This document shows positions 1 to 7,042 of a DNA stretch of 15,143 nucleotides, piece by piece. The notes beneath the pieces were generated by a model. It saw nothing but the letters and a program-made list of their open reading frames with translations, ran no database searches and had not been told where the DNA came from. A program made the translations under genes and the position numbers. How positions within the stretch are numbered: position 1 is the stretch's first letter; each line of letters begins with the position of its first letter. The DNA is from an uncultured Helicobacteraceae bacterium (lineage in GTDB: Bacteria > Campylobacterota > Campylobacteria > Campylobacterales > UBA6016). The stretch is from assembly GCA_937973585.1 (NCBI GenBank), contig CALJKN010000212.1, positions 1 to 15,143 of the forward strand. Direction: 5' to 3'.

Positions 1-1257
1 ATCGGGATAATCCATAAAAATATGGATATAGAGTCACAGGTAAAACAGGTAAAAAGGGTCAAAAAAAGTGAAAACGGGATGATAGTGGATCCTATCTCTT
101 TTAAGGTTACGACTACCCTTGACGAGGCAAATTATCTGCTAAATGAGTTTCATATCTCAGGCGCTCCGGTTATCGATGATCATGGTAAGCTCGTCGGGAT
201 TTGCACAAACAGGGATATGAGGTTTGAACAAAACGGCAAAAGAGAGGTCGGAGAGATAATGACCCCTATGCCTATCATAACGGCAAAAGTCGGCGTATCT
301 ATCGAAGAGGCGGCAAAAGTTCTTCATAAACACAAAATCGAAAAACTCCCGATAGTCGATGAAAACGATATCCTAAAAGGGTTAATCACAATCAAAGATA
401 TCAAAAAAAGAAAAGAGTATCCGGATGCAAACAAAGACGATTTCGGCAGACTCAGAGTCGGAGCCGCTATCGGTGTCGGTCAGTACGATAGAGCGGAAGC
501 GCTTGTAAAAGCGGGTGCGGACGTACTAGTGCTAGATTCGGCGCATGGACACTCAAAAGGGATAATAGACACCGTAAAAGAGCTCAAAAAAAGATTTGCG
601 GTTGAGGTAATAGCCGGAAATATCGCAACGGCCGAAGCGGCAAAAGATTTGATTGAGGCCGGAGCCGACGCTGTCAAAGTCGGTATAGGACCTGGAAGTA
701 TATGTACGACTAGAATCGTAGCAGGCGTAGGTGTTCCTCAAATTAGCGCTATTATGGATGTTGCGGAGATGGCAAAAAAATACGGTGTTCCGGTTGTAGC
801 CGACGGCGGTATCAAATACTCCGGCGACGTGGCAAAAGCTATAGCGGCAGGGGCATCGTCTATTATGGTGGGTTCACTTCTTGCCGGAACGGAGGAGAGT
901 CCGGGTGAGACGATCATATACCAAGGGAGAAAATACAAATCCTATAGGGGGATGGGTAGTATCGGCGCTATGCAAAAAGGGTCAAACGACAGATACTTCC
1001 AAGAGGGGACGGCAGCCGACAAACTAGTTCCGGAAGGGATAGAGGGGCAGGTTCCTTATAGGGGGAGAATAGGGGAGATAGTCTATCAGCTAATAGGTGG
1101 ATTACGCTCATCCATGGGGTATCTGGGTGCGGCCGATATAGCTTCGTATCAGGAGAGGGCAGAGTTTGTCGAGATTACGTCGGCCGGGCTTAGAGAGAGC
1201 CACGTTCATGACGTATTTATCACAAAAGAAGCCCCTAACTACCACGAGAGCAGATAA
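1..1257 (+). CDS. guaB: IMP dehydrogenase, 5'-partial
   Basis: Inosine-5'-monophosphate dehydrogenase oxidises IMP to XMP with NAD+, the committed step of GMP synthesis in the cytoplasm. The frame is open from base 1 (reads IGIIHKNMDIESQV, which is IMPDH sequence), so the first ATG at 22 is internal and roughly 65-70 N-terminal residues lie outside the window. Two CBS domains occupy about residues 20-138 of the visible part. The catalytic loop GPGSICTTR follows, with the nucleophilic Cys encoded at 703-705. The IMP-binding GG segment comes next (VADGGIKYSGD), then the flap with YRGMGS and PEGIEGQVPYRG. All hallmark residues are present, so the enzyme should be active. It is the first visible gene of a co-directional string, with metX starting 9 bases after its stop. 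The identification is secure. Confidence 0.97.
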   Translation: MGIIHKNMDIESQVKQVKRVKKSENGMIVDPISFKVTTTLDEANYLLNEFHISGAPVIDDHGKLVGICTNRDMRFEQNGKREVGEIMTPMPIITAKVGVSIEEAAKVLHKHKIEKLPIVDENDILKGLITIKDIKKRKEYPDANKDDFGRLRVGAAIGVGQYDRAEALVKAGADVLVLDSAHGHSKGIIDTVKELKKRFAVEVIAGNIATAEAAKDLIEAGADAVKVGIGPGSICTTRIVAGVGVPQISAIMDVAEMAKKYGVPVVADGGIKYSGDVAKAIAAGASSIMVGSLLAGTEESPGETIIYQGRKYKSYRGMGSIGAMQKGSNDRYFQEGTAADKLVPEGIEGQVPYRGRIGEIVYQLIGGLRSSMGYLGAADIASYQERAEFVEITSAGLRESHVHDVFITKEAPNYHESR

Positions 1258-1266
1258 GCCTATACT

Positions 1267-2373
1267 GTGGAGATAAACACTAAAGTATCGGAGTTTACAA
1301 CGCCGCTGTATCTTGACAGCGGTAGGATTCTGGAGCCGTATCGTCTGATTTATGAGACCTACGGAGAGCCAAACGAAGACAAAAGCAATGTCATAGTCGT
1401 ATGTCACGCCTTTTCAGGCTCACATCACGCCGCCGGAAAATATGAAAACGATACAAAAGCGGGGTGGTGGGACTCTCTGATAGGGGACTCAAAGGCTATC
1501 GACACCAAAAAATATTTTGTAATCTGCATAAACACTATAGGGAGTTGCTACGGCTCCACAGGCCCTAAAAGCGAAAATCCAAAAACCCGTAGATCATATG
1601 GACTGAAATTTCCGGTCATAACAATCAGAGATATGGTGAGAGCTCAAAAAACCCTTTTGGCGACGCTAGGAATTTTTAAGGTCAAAGCTATTGTGGGCGG
1701 CTCTATGGGCGGGATGCAAGCCCTCTCGTTTGCCGTTTCATACCCCGGTTTTGCCGAGATTGTAATCCCTATGGCGGCCACACACGCAACATCTCCTTGG
1801 GTTATAGGTCTTAACAAAGTAGCCTCTGCCGCACTACTAGCCGACCCGGCCTTTAAAGACGGAAACTATGATACGGGCGAGATAAGAGCATCTGGTCTTG
1901 GTGGACTGAGTGCGGGGAGAATGGCGGGGTATCTGGGATACCTTAGTCCGGAGGGGATGGATGGAAAATTTGGACGGAGATATGTAGCCGATGAGGGGCT
2001 TTTTGAGCTTTTCGGCCGTTTTGAAGTAGAGCGGTATCTGGATTATAACGGGGCAAATTTTGTAAAGTGGTTTGATCCGCTATCGTTTTTGTATCTCTCA
2101 AAGGCTATCAATATTTTTGATATTTCATACGGATATGATTCGTTAGATGATGCCCTCTCAAAAATTACGGATTCGCTTTATCTAATCTCTTTTAAAGGGG
2201 ATACGATGTTTTTTCCCCGTGAGATGCAGGCAATCCACCAAAAAATGCACAAAAACGGACAGGAGAATTGCTCGTATATCTGTATAGATTCCGACTACGG
2301 ACATGATGCTTTTTTGGTTGAGACCGACAAGTTTTCCGATTTGGTGTACGATATTTTAGACGGGAAGGTGTAA
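1267..2373 (+). CDS. metX: Homoserine O-acetyltransferase (MetX family)
   Basis: This alpha/beta-hydrolase-fold acyltransferase activates L-homoserine with an acyl-CoA, the first dedicated step of methionine synthesis. At 368 aa it has the usual length for the family. The nucleophile elbow GGSMGGMQ carries Ser146. The other triad members are Asp312 (FKGDTMFFP) and His346 (DYGHDAF). The oxyanion-side motif CHAFSGSHHAAG lies near residues 46-57, and the segment NTIGSCYGSTGP at about 89-100 is family-typical. The start is GTG at 1267. It is preceded by a poor ribosome binding site inside the end of guaB, and no better start exists before the conserved N-terminal strand. The choice between acetyl-CoA and succinyl-CoA as donor cannot be settled by eye; acetyl is the default for MetX. 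It sits 9 bases after guaB and 2 bases before xseB. Confidence 0.94.
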   Translation: MEINTKVSEFTTPLYLDSGRILEPYRLIYETYGEPNEDKSNVIVVCHAFSGSHHAAGKYENDTKAGWWDSLIGDSKAIDTKKYFVICINTIGSCYGSTGPKSENPKTRRSYGLKFPVITIRDMVRAQKTLLATLGIFKVKAIVGGSMGGMQALSFAVSYPGFAEIVIPMAATHATSPWVIGLNKVASAALLADPAFKDGNYDTGEIRASGLGGLSAGRMAGYLGYLSPEGMDGKFGRRYVADEGLFELFGRFEVERYLDYNGANFVKWFDPLSFLYLSKAINIFDISYGYDSLDDALSKITDSLYLISFKGDTMFFPREMQAIHQKMHKNGQENCSYICIDSDYGHDAFLVETDKFSDLVYDILDGKV

Positions 2374-2375
2374 AC

Positions 2376-2573
2376 GTGGAAGAGAAAAATTTTGAGAGCG
2401 AACTAGATGGGGCAAAAGAGCTTTTAAAAGAGCTTAGCTCGCCGGATATTACGCTTGCAAGAAGCGTTGAGGTATACAAAGAGGGTCTAAAAAAGCTACA
2501 GAGCGCCGAAAAGATGCTAGAAGAGGCAAAACTTCAGGTAGAGGAGTTCTCAAAGGTTCAAAATGGAAAATAA
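2376..2573 (+). CDS. xseB: Exodeoxyribonuclease VII small subunit
   Basis: This 65-aa, highly charged helical protein matches the XseB family. The N-terminal helix (ESELDGAKELLKELS) leads into the conserved SPDITLARSVEVYKEGLKKL segment and a coiled-coil C-terminal helix. XseB subunits coat the large subunit XseA to form exonuclease VII, which degrades single-stranded DNA from both ends; xseA is not in this window. The start is GTG at 2376, with the purine-rich GGGAAGG at 2362-2368 as ribosome binding site inside the end of metX. Its last 11 bases overlap the next gene, which implies translational coupling. At 65 aa it is at the short end for the family, but the conserved core is complete. Confidence 0.9.
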   Translation: MEEKNFESELDGAKELLKELSSPDITLARSVEVYKEGLKKLQSAEKMLEEAKLQVEEFSKVQNGK

Positions 2574-3381
2574 AACCTTAACCGTCGCCGCCCTTCAAAT
2601 GTCGTCACTTCCGCTTGAAAAGGCGAAGCTTGATTATTATTTGGCAATCGCAAAAAGCAAGCAGGTGGATGTGTTAGTGCTTGGCGAATACGTCACTAAC
2701 CTTTTTTTCAAAGAGATGCAAAAAACACCGATAGGGCTTGTAGAGGATCAGGCAAGACTCCAAAAAGAGAACCTAAAAAATCTCTCAAAAGTCTACAATA
2801 TCACAATAATCTCACCTTTTGTGTGGGTTGAGAAAAAAAAGTTTTATAAGCTTTTGGCCGTGTTTGATAGAGGCTCTTTTAAGGCTTTTGAGCAAAGCGT
2901 TTATATGCCTTATCCGCATTGGGACGAAAAAGGGTTTTTTAGCGAGGGGCTATACCAAAAAACCCCCGGTTTTATCTCGGTAAAAGGTTTTAAACTAGCA
3001 CTAGTATCCGGCTTTGAGGCACACTTTGACGCTATATGGCAAAAGGTATCGGCAAAAAAAGCCGATGTCGTAGTGCTTCCTAGCGCATCAACGTTTGAGA
3101 GCGCAAAAAGGTGGAGGGAGCTTTGCAAGACAAGGGCGTTTTTGTCAAGCTCATACCTTTTGAGGGTCAACCGTGTCGGAGAGTTTGAGGGGCAAAAAGA
3201 GGGGCGATGGGTCTTTTACGGTGATAGTTTTGTCGTAAATCCATACGGAGAGATAGATTCGGGTCTTGGCTCCAGCGAGGAGATTATGATAAGCGAGCTA
3301 TCCAAAAAAGAGGTTTTGGATGCCAGAAAGGTATGGGGATTCCAAAAAATCGCCTCTACTCTTGAAAAGGTACAACAATGA
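2563..3381 (+). CDS. Nitrilase-superfamily protein lacking catalytic Cys and Lys
   Basis: This 272-aa protein has the carbon-nitrogen hydrolase (nitrilase) fold: an N-terminal strand TVAALQMSS, the VLVLGEY segment with the first catalytic Glu at residue 42, the KKADVVVLPSAS block at about 165-176, the RAF helix, and the GDSFVVNPYGEI block at about 220-231. Normal family members use a Glu-Lys-Cys triad. Here the position of the Lys (usually in a KxHL context) reads FEQSVYMP, giving Gln111. The position of the nucleophile (usually LICYD) reads LVSGFE, giving Gly150. It therefore probably cannot do standard amidase chemistry; it may be a structural or binding pseudoenzyme, or use another mechanism. 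It overlaps xseB by 11 bases and the next gene by 4 bases (ATGA), so it is firmly part of the operon. Substrate and partner are unknown. Confidence 0.82.
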   Translation: MENKTLTVAALQMSSLPLEKAKLDYYLAIAKSKQVDVLVLGEYVTNLFFKEMQKTPIGLVEDQARLQKENLKNLSKVYNITIISPFVWVEKKKFYKLLAVFDRGSFKAFEQSVYMPYPHWDEKGFFSEGLYQKTPGFISVKGFKLALVSGFEAHFDAIWQKVSAKKADVVVLPSASTFESAKRWRELCKTRAFLSSSYLLRVNRVGEFEGQKEGRWVFYGDSFVVNPYGEIDSGLGSSEEIMISELSKKEVLDARKVWGFQKIASTLEKVQQ

Positions 3382-4052
3382 ACGATTACTTTATGAGACA
3401 AATATCGCTTTGGGGGGAGGAGACTCAAAACTCTCTTAGCCAAAAAAGCATTGCAATAATTGGAAACGGGGGGCTTGGTAGTACGCTTGGGCTGACTCTC
3501 GGATCTAGCGGAATAGGGAGGATATATCTGGTTGATTTTGACACCCTGAGTAGCCACAACGTCCATAGACAAATTGCATTTAAACTGGAAGATATCGGCA
3601 AAAGCAAATCCGAACAGATGAGAAAACTGCTTGAATCCAGATGCGATACGGTGCATATAGAATCTTTTTGTGAAAGTTTTGACGATTTTTTGAAGCGTGG
3701 AATCGATGTTGATTTGGTGATAGATGCGACCGATAACCTTCCTACCCGCTCAGCCATAGACAAATGGGCAAAAGCAAACGGCAAAGTATGGCTCTATGCT
3801 AGTGTCGAGGAGTGGAGGGGGCAGGTGTGTCTGTTTGAAAAAGCCTCATATAACTCGTTATTTGTCGTAAACGATAGAAAGCCTGGGGGTATAACTCCGC
3901 CGATAGTATCGTTTATCGCCTCATTGGAGGCTATTACGGCGCTTAGGTATCTGGCCGGAGAGCCTGTAAAAAAAGATCTCTTGAATTACCTATATTTTGA
4001 TGAAAACGGGGTTTTGAACCACCAAAAATTCTCATTACAGACAGAGTGTTAA
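3378..4052 (+). CDS. ThiF/MoeB/HesA-family adenylyltransferase (E1-like), zinc site lost
   Basis: E1-like enzymes adenylate the C-terminal Gly of a ubiquitin-like sulfur carrier (ThiS, MoaD) or a similar substrate using ATP. This 224-aa protein shows the nucleotide-binding strand and loop IAIIGNGGLGS (residues 25-35), the acidic strand end LVDFDTLSSHNVHRQ (51-65), the GKSKSE lysine region (74-79), the DATDN motif (116-120) and the GGITPPIVSFIASLEAI helix (170-186). Canonical members carry two zinc CxxC pairs. The first, normally CYRC-LF, is SYNS-LF here (Ser157, Ser160), and the protein ends QTEC where the second pair would begin. No crossover Cys is seen before GGITPP. No small ubiquitin-like carrier gene is adjacent. 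The start ATG overlaps the previous stop (ATGA), suggesting co-translation with the nitrilase-like protein. The exact pathway (thiamine, molybdopterin or other) is not determined. Confidence 0.85.
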   Translation: MNDYFMRQISLWGEETQNSLSQKSIAIIGNGGLGSTLGLTLGSSGIGRIYLVDFDTLSSHNVHRQIAFKLEDIGKSKSEQMRKLLESRCDTVHIESFCESFDDFLKRGIDVDLVIDATDNLPTRSAIDKWAKANGKVWLYASVEEWRGQVCLFEKASYNSLFVVNDRKPGGITPPIVSFIASLEAITALRYLAGEPVKKDLLNYLYFDENGVLNHQKFSLQTEC

Positions 4053-4055
4053 ATT

Positions 4056-5204
4056 ATGAATTTTAATTTTGAGAGCTACCCTTTTGAAAAACTGGCCGAT
4101 CTAATAAAGGGTATAACCCCAAATCAGGACAAATCACCGCTAAAACTAACCATCGGAGAGCCGCAGTTTGATACTCCGGAATTTATCAGGCAAGCTCTTT
4201 GCGATACCTCCAAAACCCTAAATAAATATCCGAAAACTGCCGGAGAGGATGAGCTAAAATCGGCGATATTGGGATTTGTAGAGCGAAACTTCGGGATAAA
4301 ACTCAAAAACGGCGAGCTTATACCGACCCTTGGAACCAGAGAGGTTTTGTTTAATTTTCCACAGTTTTATCTATTCGGCAAAAAAAATCCTGTAATCGCA
4401 TATCCAAATCCGTTTTACCAGATATACGAAGGGGCGGCAAAAGCCTCCGGGGCTAAAACCATCCACCTGAATCTATATCCCAAAAATGGCTTTTTGCCAG
4501 TTTACTCCGATATCGAATCGGCTATCAAGAGAGGTGAGAAACCGGATATCGTAATCCTAAACTCTCCAAACAATCCGACCGCATCGGTTATGGGTCCGGA
4601 TGAGCTAAAAAGATGGATGGAGCTTGCGTTAAAAGAGGATTTTTTGCTCATTAACGACGAGTGCTACAACCAGATATACAGGGGCAACAGACCGCATAGC
4701 CTTTTGGAGGCCGCCGAAGCAATAGGGAATCACTCTTTTAAAAACTGCATCGTCCTAAACTCTATCTCAAAACGTTCATCCGCCCCAGGCTTACGAAGCG
4801 GATTTATAGCCGGAGATAGTGAGATACTAAATGGGTATCTAAAGTACCGGACATATGTCGGAGCTACAAACGGTCTACCGATGCAATACGCCGCCGCCGC
4901 TGCATGGAGTGATGAGAGACACGTGGAGGAGGCGAGGGCAAAGTACGACGAAAACTACAAAATCGCAAAAGAGATACTAGGAACCGAGATTCCGGATTCG
5001 ACTTTTTATATCTGGCTAAACGTAAAAAACGGAGTCCGGTTTGCCGCAGAGCTATACAAAGATGAGAATCTACTCGTATTGCCGGGTGAGTTTTTGGCTA
5101 GAGATTTTGCAACGGAGTACGTCAGGATAGCACTTGTAGAGAGTCCGGATAGAACCAGAGAGGGGCTGCAACGTCTTGCCGATTTCTTGAAGAGAAGAGG
5201 ATAA
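4056..5204 (+). CDS. dapC: Class I/II PLP aminotransferase, probable succinyldiaminopimelate transaminase
   Basis: This 382-aa fold-type I aminotransferase has the expected PLP anchors: NSPNNPT (Asn173 region), the cofactor Asp201 and Tyr204 in NDECYNQIY, the Schiff-base Lys239 in SISKRSSAPGLRSGF with phosphate-binding Arg247, and the C-terminal substrate-binding Arg in YVRIALV near residue 357. The N-terminus MNFNFESYPFEKLADLIKGITP resembles the epsilonproteobacterial proteins annotated as N-succinyl-LL-diaminopimelate aminotransferase, which make diaminopimelate for lysine and peptidoglycan. That role fits with murC downstream in the same string. Substrate assignment within this large family is inference; aspartate or other amino-acid transaminase activity remains possible. 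It begins 3 bases after the ThiF-like gene, and its last codons (GAAGAGAAGAGGA) supply the ribosome binding site of the next gene. Confidence 0.83.
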   Translation: MNFNFESYPFEKLADLIKGITPNQDKSPLKLTIGEPQFDTPEFIRQALCDTSKTLNKYPKTAGEDELKSAILGFVERNFGIKLKNGELIPTLGTREVLFNFPQFYLFGKKNPVIAYPNPFYQIYEGAAKASGAKTIHLNLYPKNGFLPVYSDIESAIKRGEKPDIVILNSPNNPTASVMGPDELKRWMELALKEDFLLINDECYNQIYRGNRPHSLLEAAEAIGNHSFKNCIVLNSISKRSSAPGLRSGFIAGDSEILNGYLKYRTYVGATNGLPMQYAAAAAWSDERHVEEARAKYDENYKIAKEILGTEIPDSTFYIWLNVKNGVRFAAELYKDENLLVLPGEFLARDFATEYVRIALVESPDRTREGLQRLADFLKRRG

Positions 5205-5205
5205 A

Positions 5206-7023
5206 ATGAGCCAAAATATTACTTTTACTCCTGAGCACAAGCAATTAAGCAATATCTTCGGTGAAGGGGCTAGATACGTAATACCGTCATATCAAAGGCC
5301 GTACTCTTGGGAGTCTCAGGGTAAAAGCGATAAAAACAATCAGGTAAACAATATTTGGGATGATCTGATTGAGTTTTTTGAGGCCAATCAGGGCAACGTT
5401 GATGAGTATTTTATCGGCTCAATGGTAGCTGTTTCCAAAACCGACATGGATGGTAAATATTTTGAGGTTGTAGACGGGCAACAAAGAATTACGACATTGC
5501 TGATTCTGTTTGGCGCAATGAAATGCTTTTTATATAGACAAAAAAGTCATATAAATGAGAAAACAAAAGAGTTTCAAGAATTTATAGAGCGCTCAATTCA
5601 AGAGTTTGAGGTGCTAATTTACAATAAAAAAACTAGCGGTTTTTCATTTGTTCCGGAGTTAAAGCTAAAAATCAATAGAGATTACGGATATGATTTTAAT
5701 GAGTATTTGAATGATTTGATAGCCTGCAAAGACGGTGAGCCGAAAAAAGGCAATACGGAAGAAAATAACCAGATAATGCAGAGGTATCTCAACAACTACA
5801 AATTTTTGCTTGGGCAAATCGAAAATATGTTTCTGGATGAGACAAGTAAAGATTTTACGGAGTCGAAAGCTCAACAGTTTTCTAAATTTGCACAATTTTT
5901 GAGAATCAGGGTTGCTATGATAGTAATCACGGCCTCATCTTTTAGCTCTGCTTATTTTATCTTTGAGGTACTAAATAACAGAGGATTGCCTCTAAACAAC
6001 AAGGATCTAACCAGAAACTTCCTAATTTCAGAATTTGTTAAAGCAGAATTTAGCGATACGGAGGCTGCAAAAAAGTGGTATGAGCTCGAAGATAATTATT
6101 TGTTTCCACCCGATTTTATAGGTAGATGGGTAGAGAGCAAAAAAGCTTCACAGCAGCAATATTCGGCATTCAATGATCTTGAGAAACTATATAAAGACAA
6201 TTACAAAGACTCAATAAATAAAAAAGCGATAGAGCTTTTTTATGATGATTTTAAGACTGATTTGTATTACTTTGATTTTTTTGAGGACACGACCAATATA
6301 GAAGACAAATGCTTGGCTTTTAAAATAGAATTTTTGAAAAAGACAAATAATATAAGGTACACAACAAATTTTATATTATCGGCCATGAGGTATTTTGCCT
6401 TTGACGGCAAAACAAATGAAGAGTTTTATAAGCTTCTTGATTCGTATGAATTATTTGTTGTATATACGCTTTTAAAGCCGTATAAGAGATTTTCTTCAAC
6501 TACGGTGTATGAGGCTATTGATAGTTTAAATAGTAAAAATTTGAGCAAGGCTCATAGGTGTATAGAGCTATCTAAAAGTGAAAAAAAAGAACTAAAGGGG
6601 TTGTTGGCGGCAGATATATTCGATAACTATATTGCGAAATTATTGATAGCCAAATACTTTTGGATTAAAGAGTGCGAGACGGAGGATGTAGTGAGCGTTG
6701 CACTAGACTTTGATAAGGCTACGCTTGAGCATATCTTTCCGCAAACACCGACCGCTAATACGAATTGGGCAAACCATAAAAAGTTTCCAAAAAAATTTGC
6801 CGATGAATATACGTACAAGCTGGGCAATATGACGCTACTTACACACAAAGTTAATGCAACGATCAAAAACGGAGACTTTGAAACAAAAAAACAGCCTGAA
6901 TATAAAAAAACAAAGCTGGACATGACCGTTAGATTGGGCGAGCTTGCGGATATAAACAGCGAATATATTCAAAAAAGGCATATAGAGATTACAAGCAAAC
7001 TGATAGAGCATTTCGGTCTATAA
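5206..7023 (+). CDS. DUF262/DUF1524 protein, GmrSD/SspE-like type IV restriction or defence nuclease
   Basis: This 605-aa protein has a ParB/Srx-like DUF262 N-terminal domain: RYVIPSYQRPYSW at residues 23-35, YFIGSMV near 68-74 and an intact DGQQRITTLL at 90-99 (the nucleotide-handling motif). FEVLNNRGLPLNNKDL lies near 252-267. The C-terminal DUF1524 HNH-type nuclease domain has LEHIFPQ (His509) and LGNMTLLTHKVNA (Asn541, Asn550) with a following F-x-x-K segment. Known relatives (GmrSD, SspE, BrxU) cut or nick modified phage DNA, or sense phosphorothioate marks. Both motif sets look intact, so it is probably functional. It starts one base after the dapC stop, using a ribosome binding site inside dapC, and murC follows 19 bases after it. 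The gene is clearly AT-richer than both neighbours, a sign of horizontal acquisition. No methylase, ssp/dnd or BREX gene is nearby, so it is a solitary unit. The exact DNA target is unknown. Confidence 0.88.
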   Translation: MSQNITFTPEHKQLSNIFGEGARYVIPSYQRPYSWESQGKSDKNNQVNNIWDDLIEFFEANQGNVDEYFIGSMVAVSKTDMDGKYFEVVDGQQRITTLLILFGAMKCFLYRQKSHINEKTKEFQEFIERSIQEFEVLIYNKKTSGFSFVPELKLKINRDYGYDFNEYLNDLIACKDGEPKKGNTEENNQIMQRYLNNYKFLLGQIENMFLDETSKDFTESKAQQFSKFAQFLRIRVAMIVITASSFSSAYFIFEVLNNRGLPLNNKDLTRNFLISEFVKAEFSDTEAAKKWYELEDNYLFPPDFIGRWVESKKASQQQYSAFNDLEKLYKDNYKDSINKKAIELFYDDFKTDLYYFDFFEDTTNIEDKCLAFKIEFLKKTNNIRYTTNFILSAMRYFAFDGKTNEEFYKLLDSYELFVVYTLLKPYKRFSSTTVYEAIDSLNSKNLSKAHRCIELSKSEKKELKGLLAADIFDNYIAKLLIAKYFWIKECETEDVVSVALDFDKATLEHIFPQTPTANTNWANHKKFPKKFADEYTYKLGNMTLLTHKVNATIKNGDFETKKQPEYKKTKLDMTVRLGELADINSEYIQKRHIEITSKLIEHFGL

Positions 7024-7042
7024 ATACAAGCGGGAGATAAAT

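Noticed and set aside
480..938. Antisense open frames within guaB
   Set aside because: Shadows of the IMP dehydrogenase coding strand; the products are compositionally odd and the + strand carries the catalytic motifs.
22..1257. guaB taken as complete from ATG 22
   Set aside because: The frame is open to base 1 with family-typical residues before that Met, and the N-terminal part of the barrel is missing, so the gene is cut by the window edge.
3216..3784. Antisense open frames across the nitrilase-like and ThiF-like genes
   Set aside because: They oppose two well-supported, translationally coupled genes and show no motifs.
5206..7023. DUF262 gene as part of a complete restriction-modification, BREX or phosphorothioate system
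   Set aside because: No methylase, specificity subunit, dnd/ssp or brx gene is found in the flanking sequence; the neighbours are housekeeping genes.
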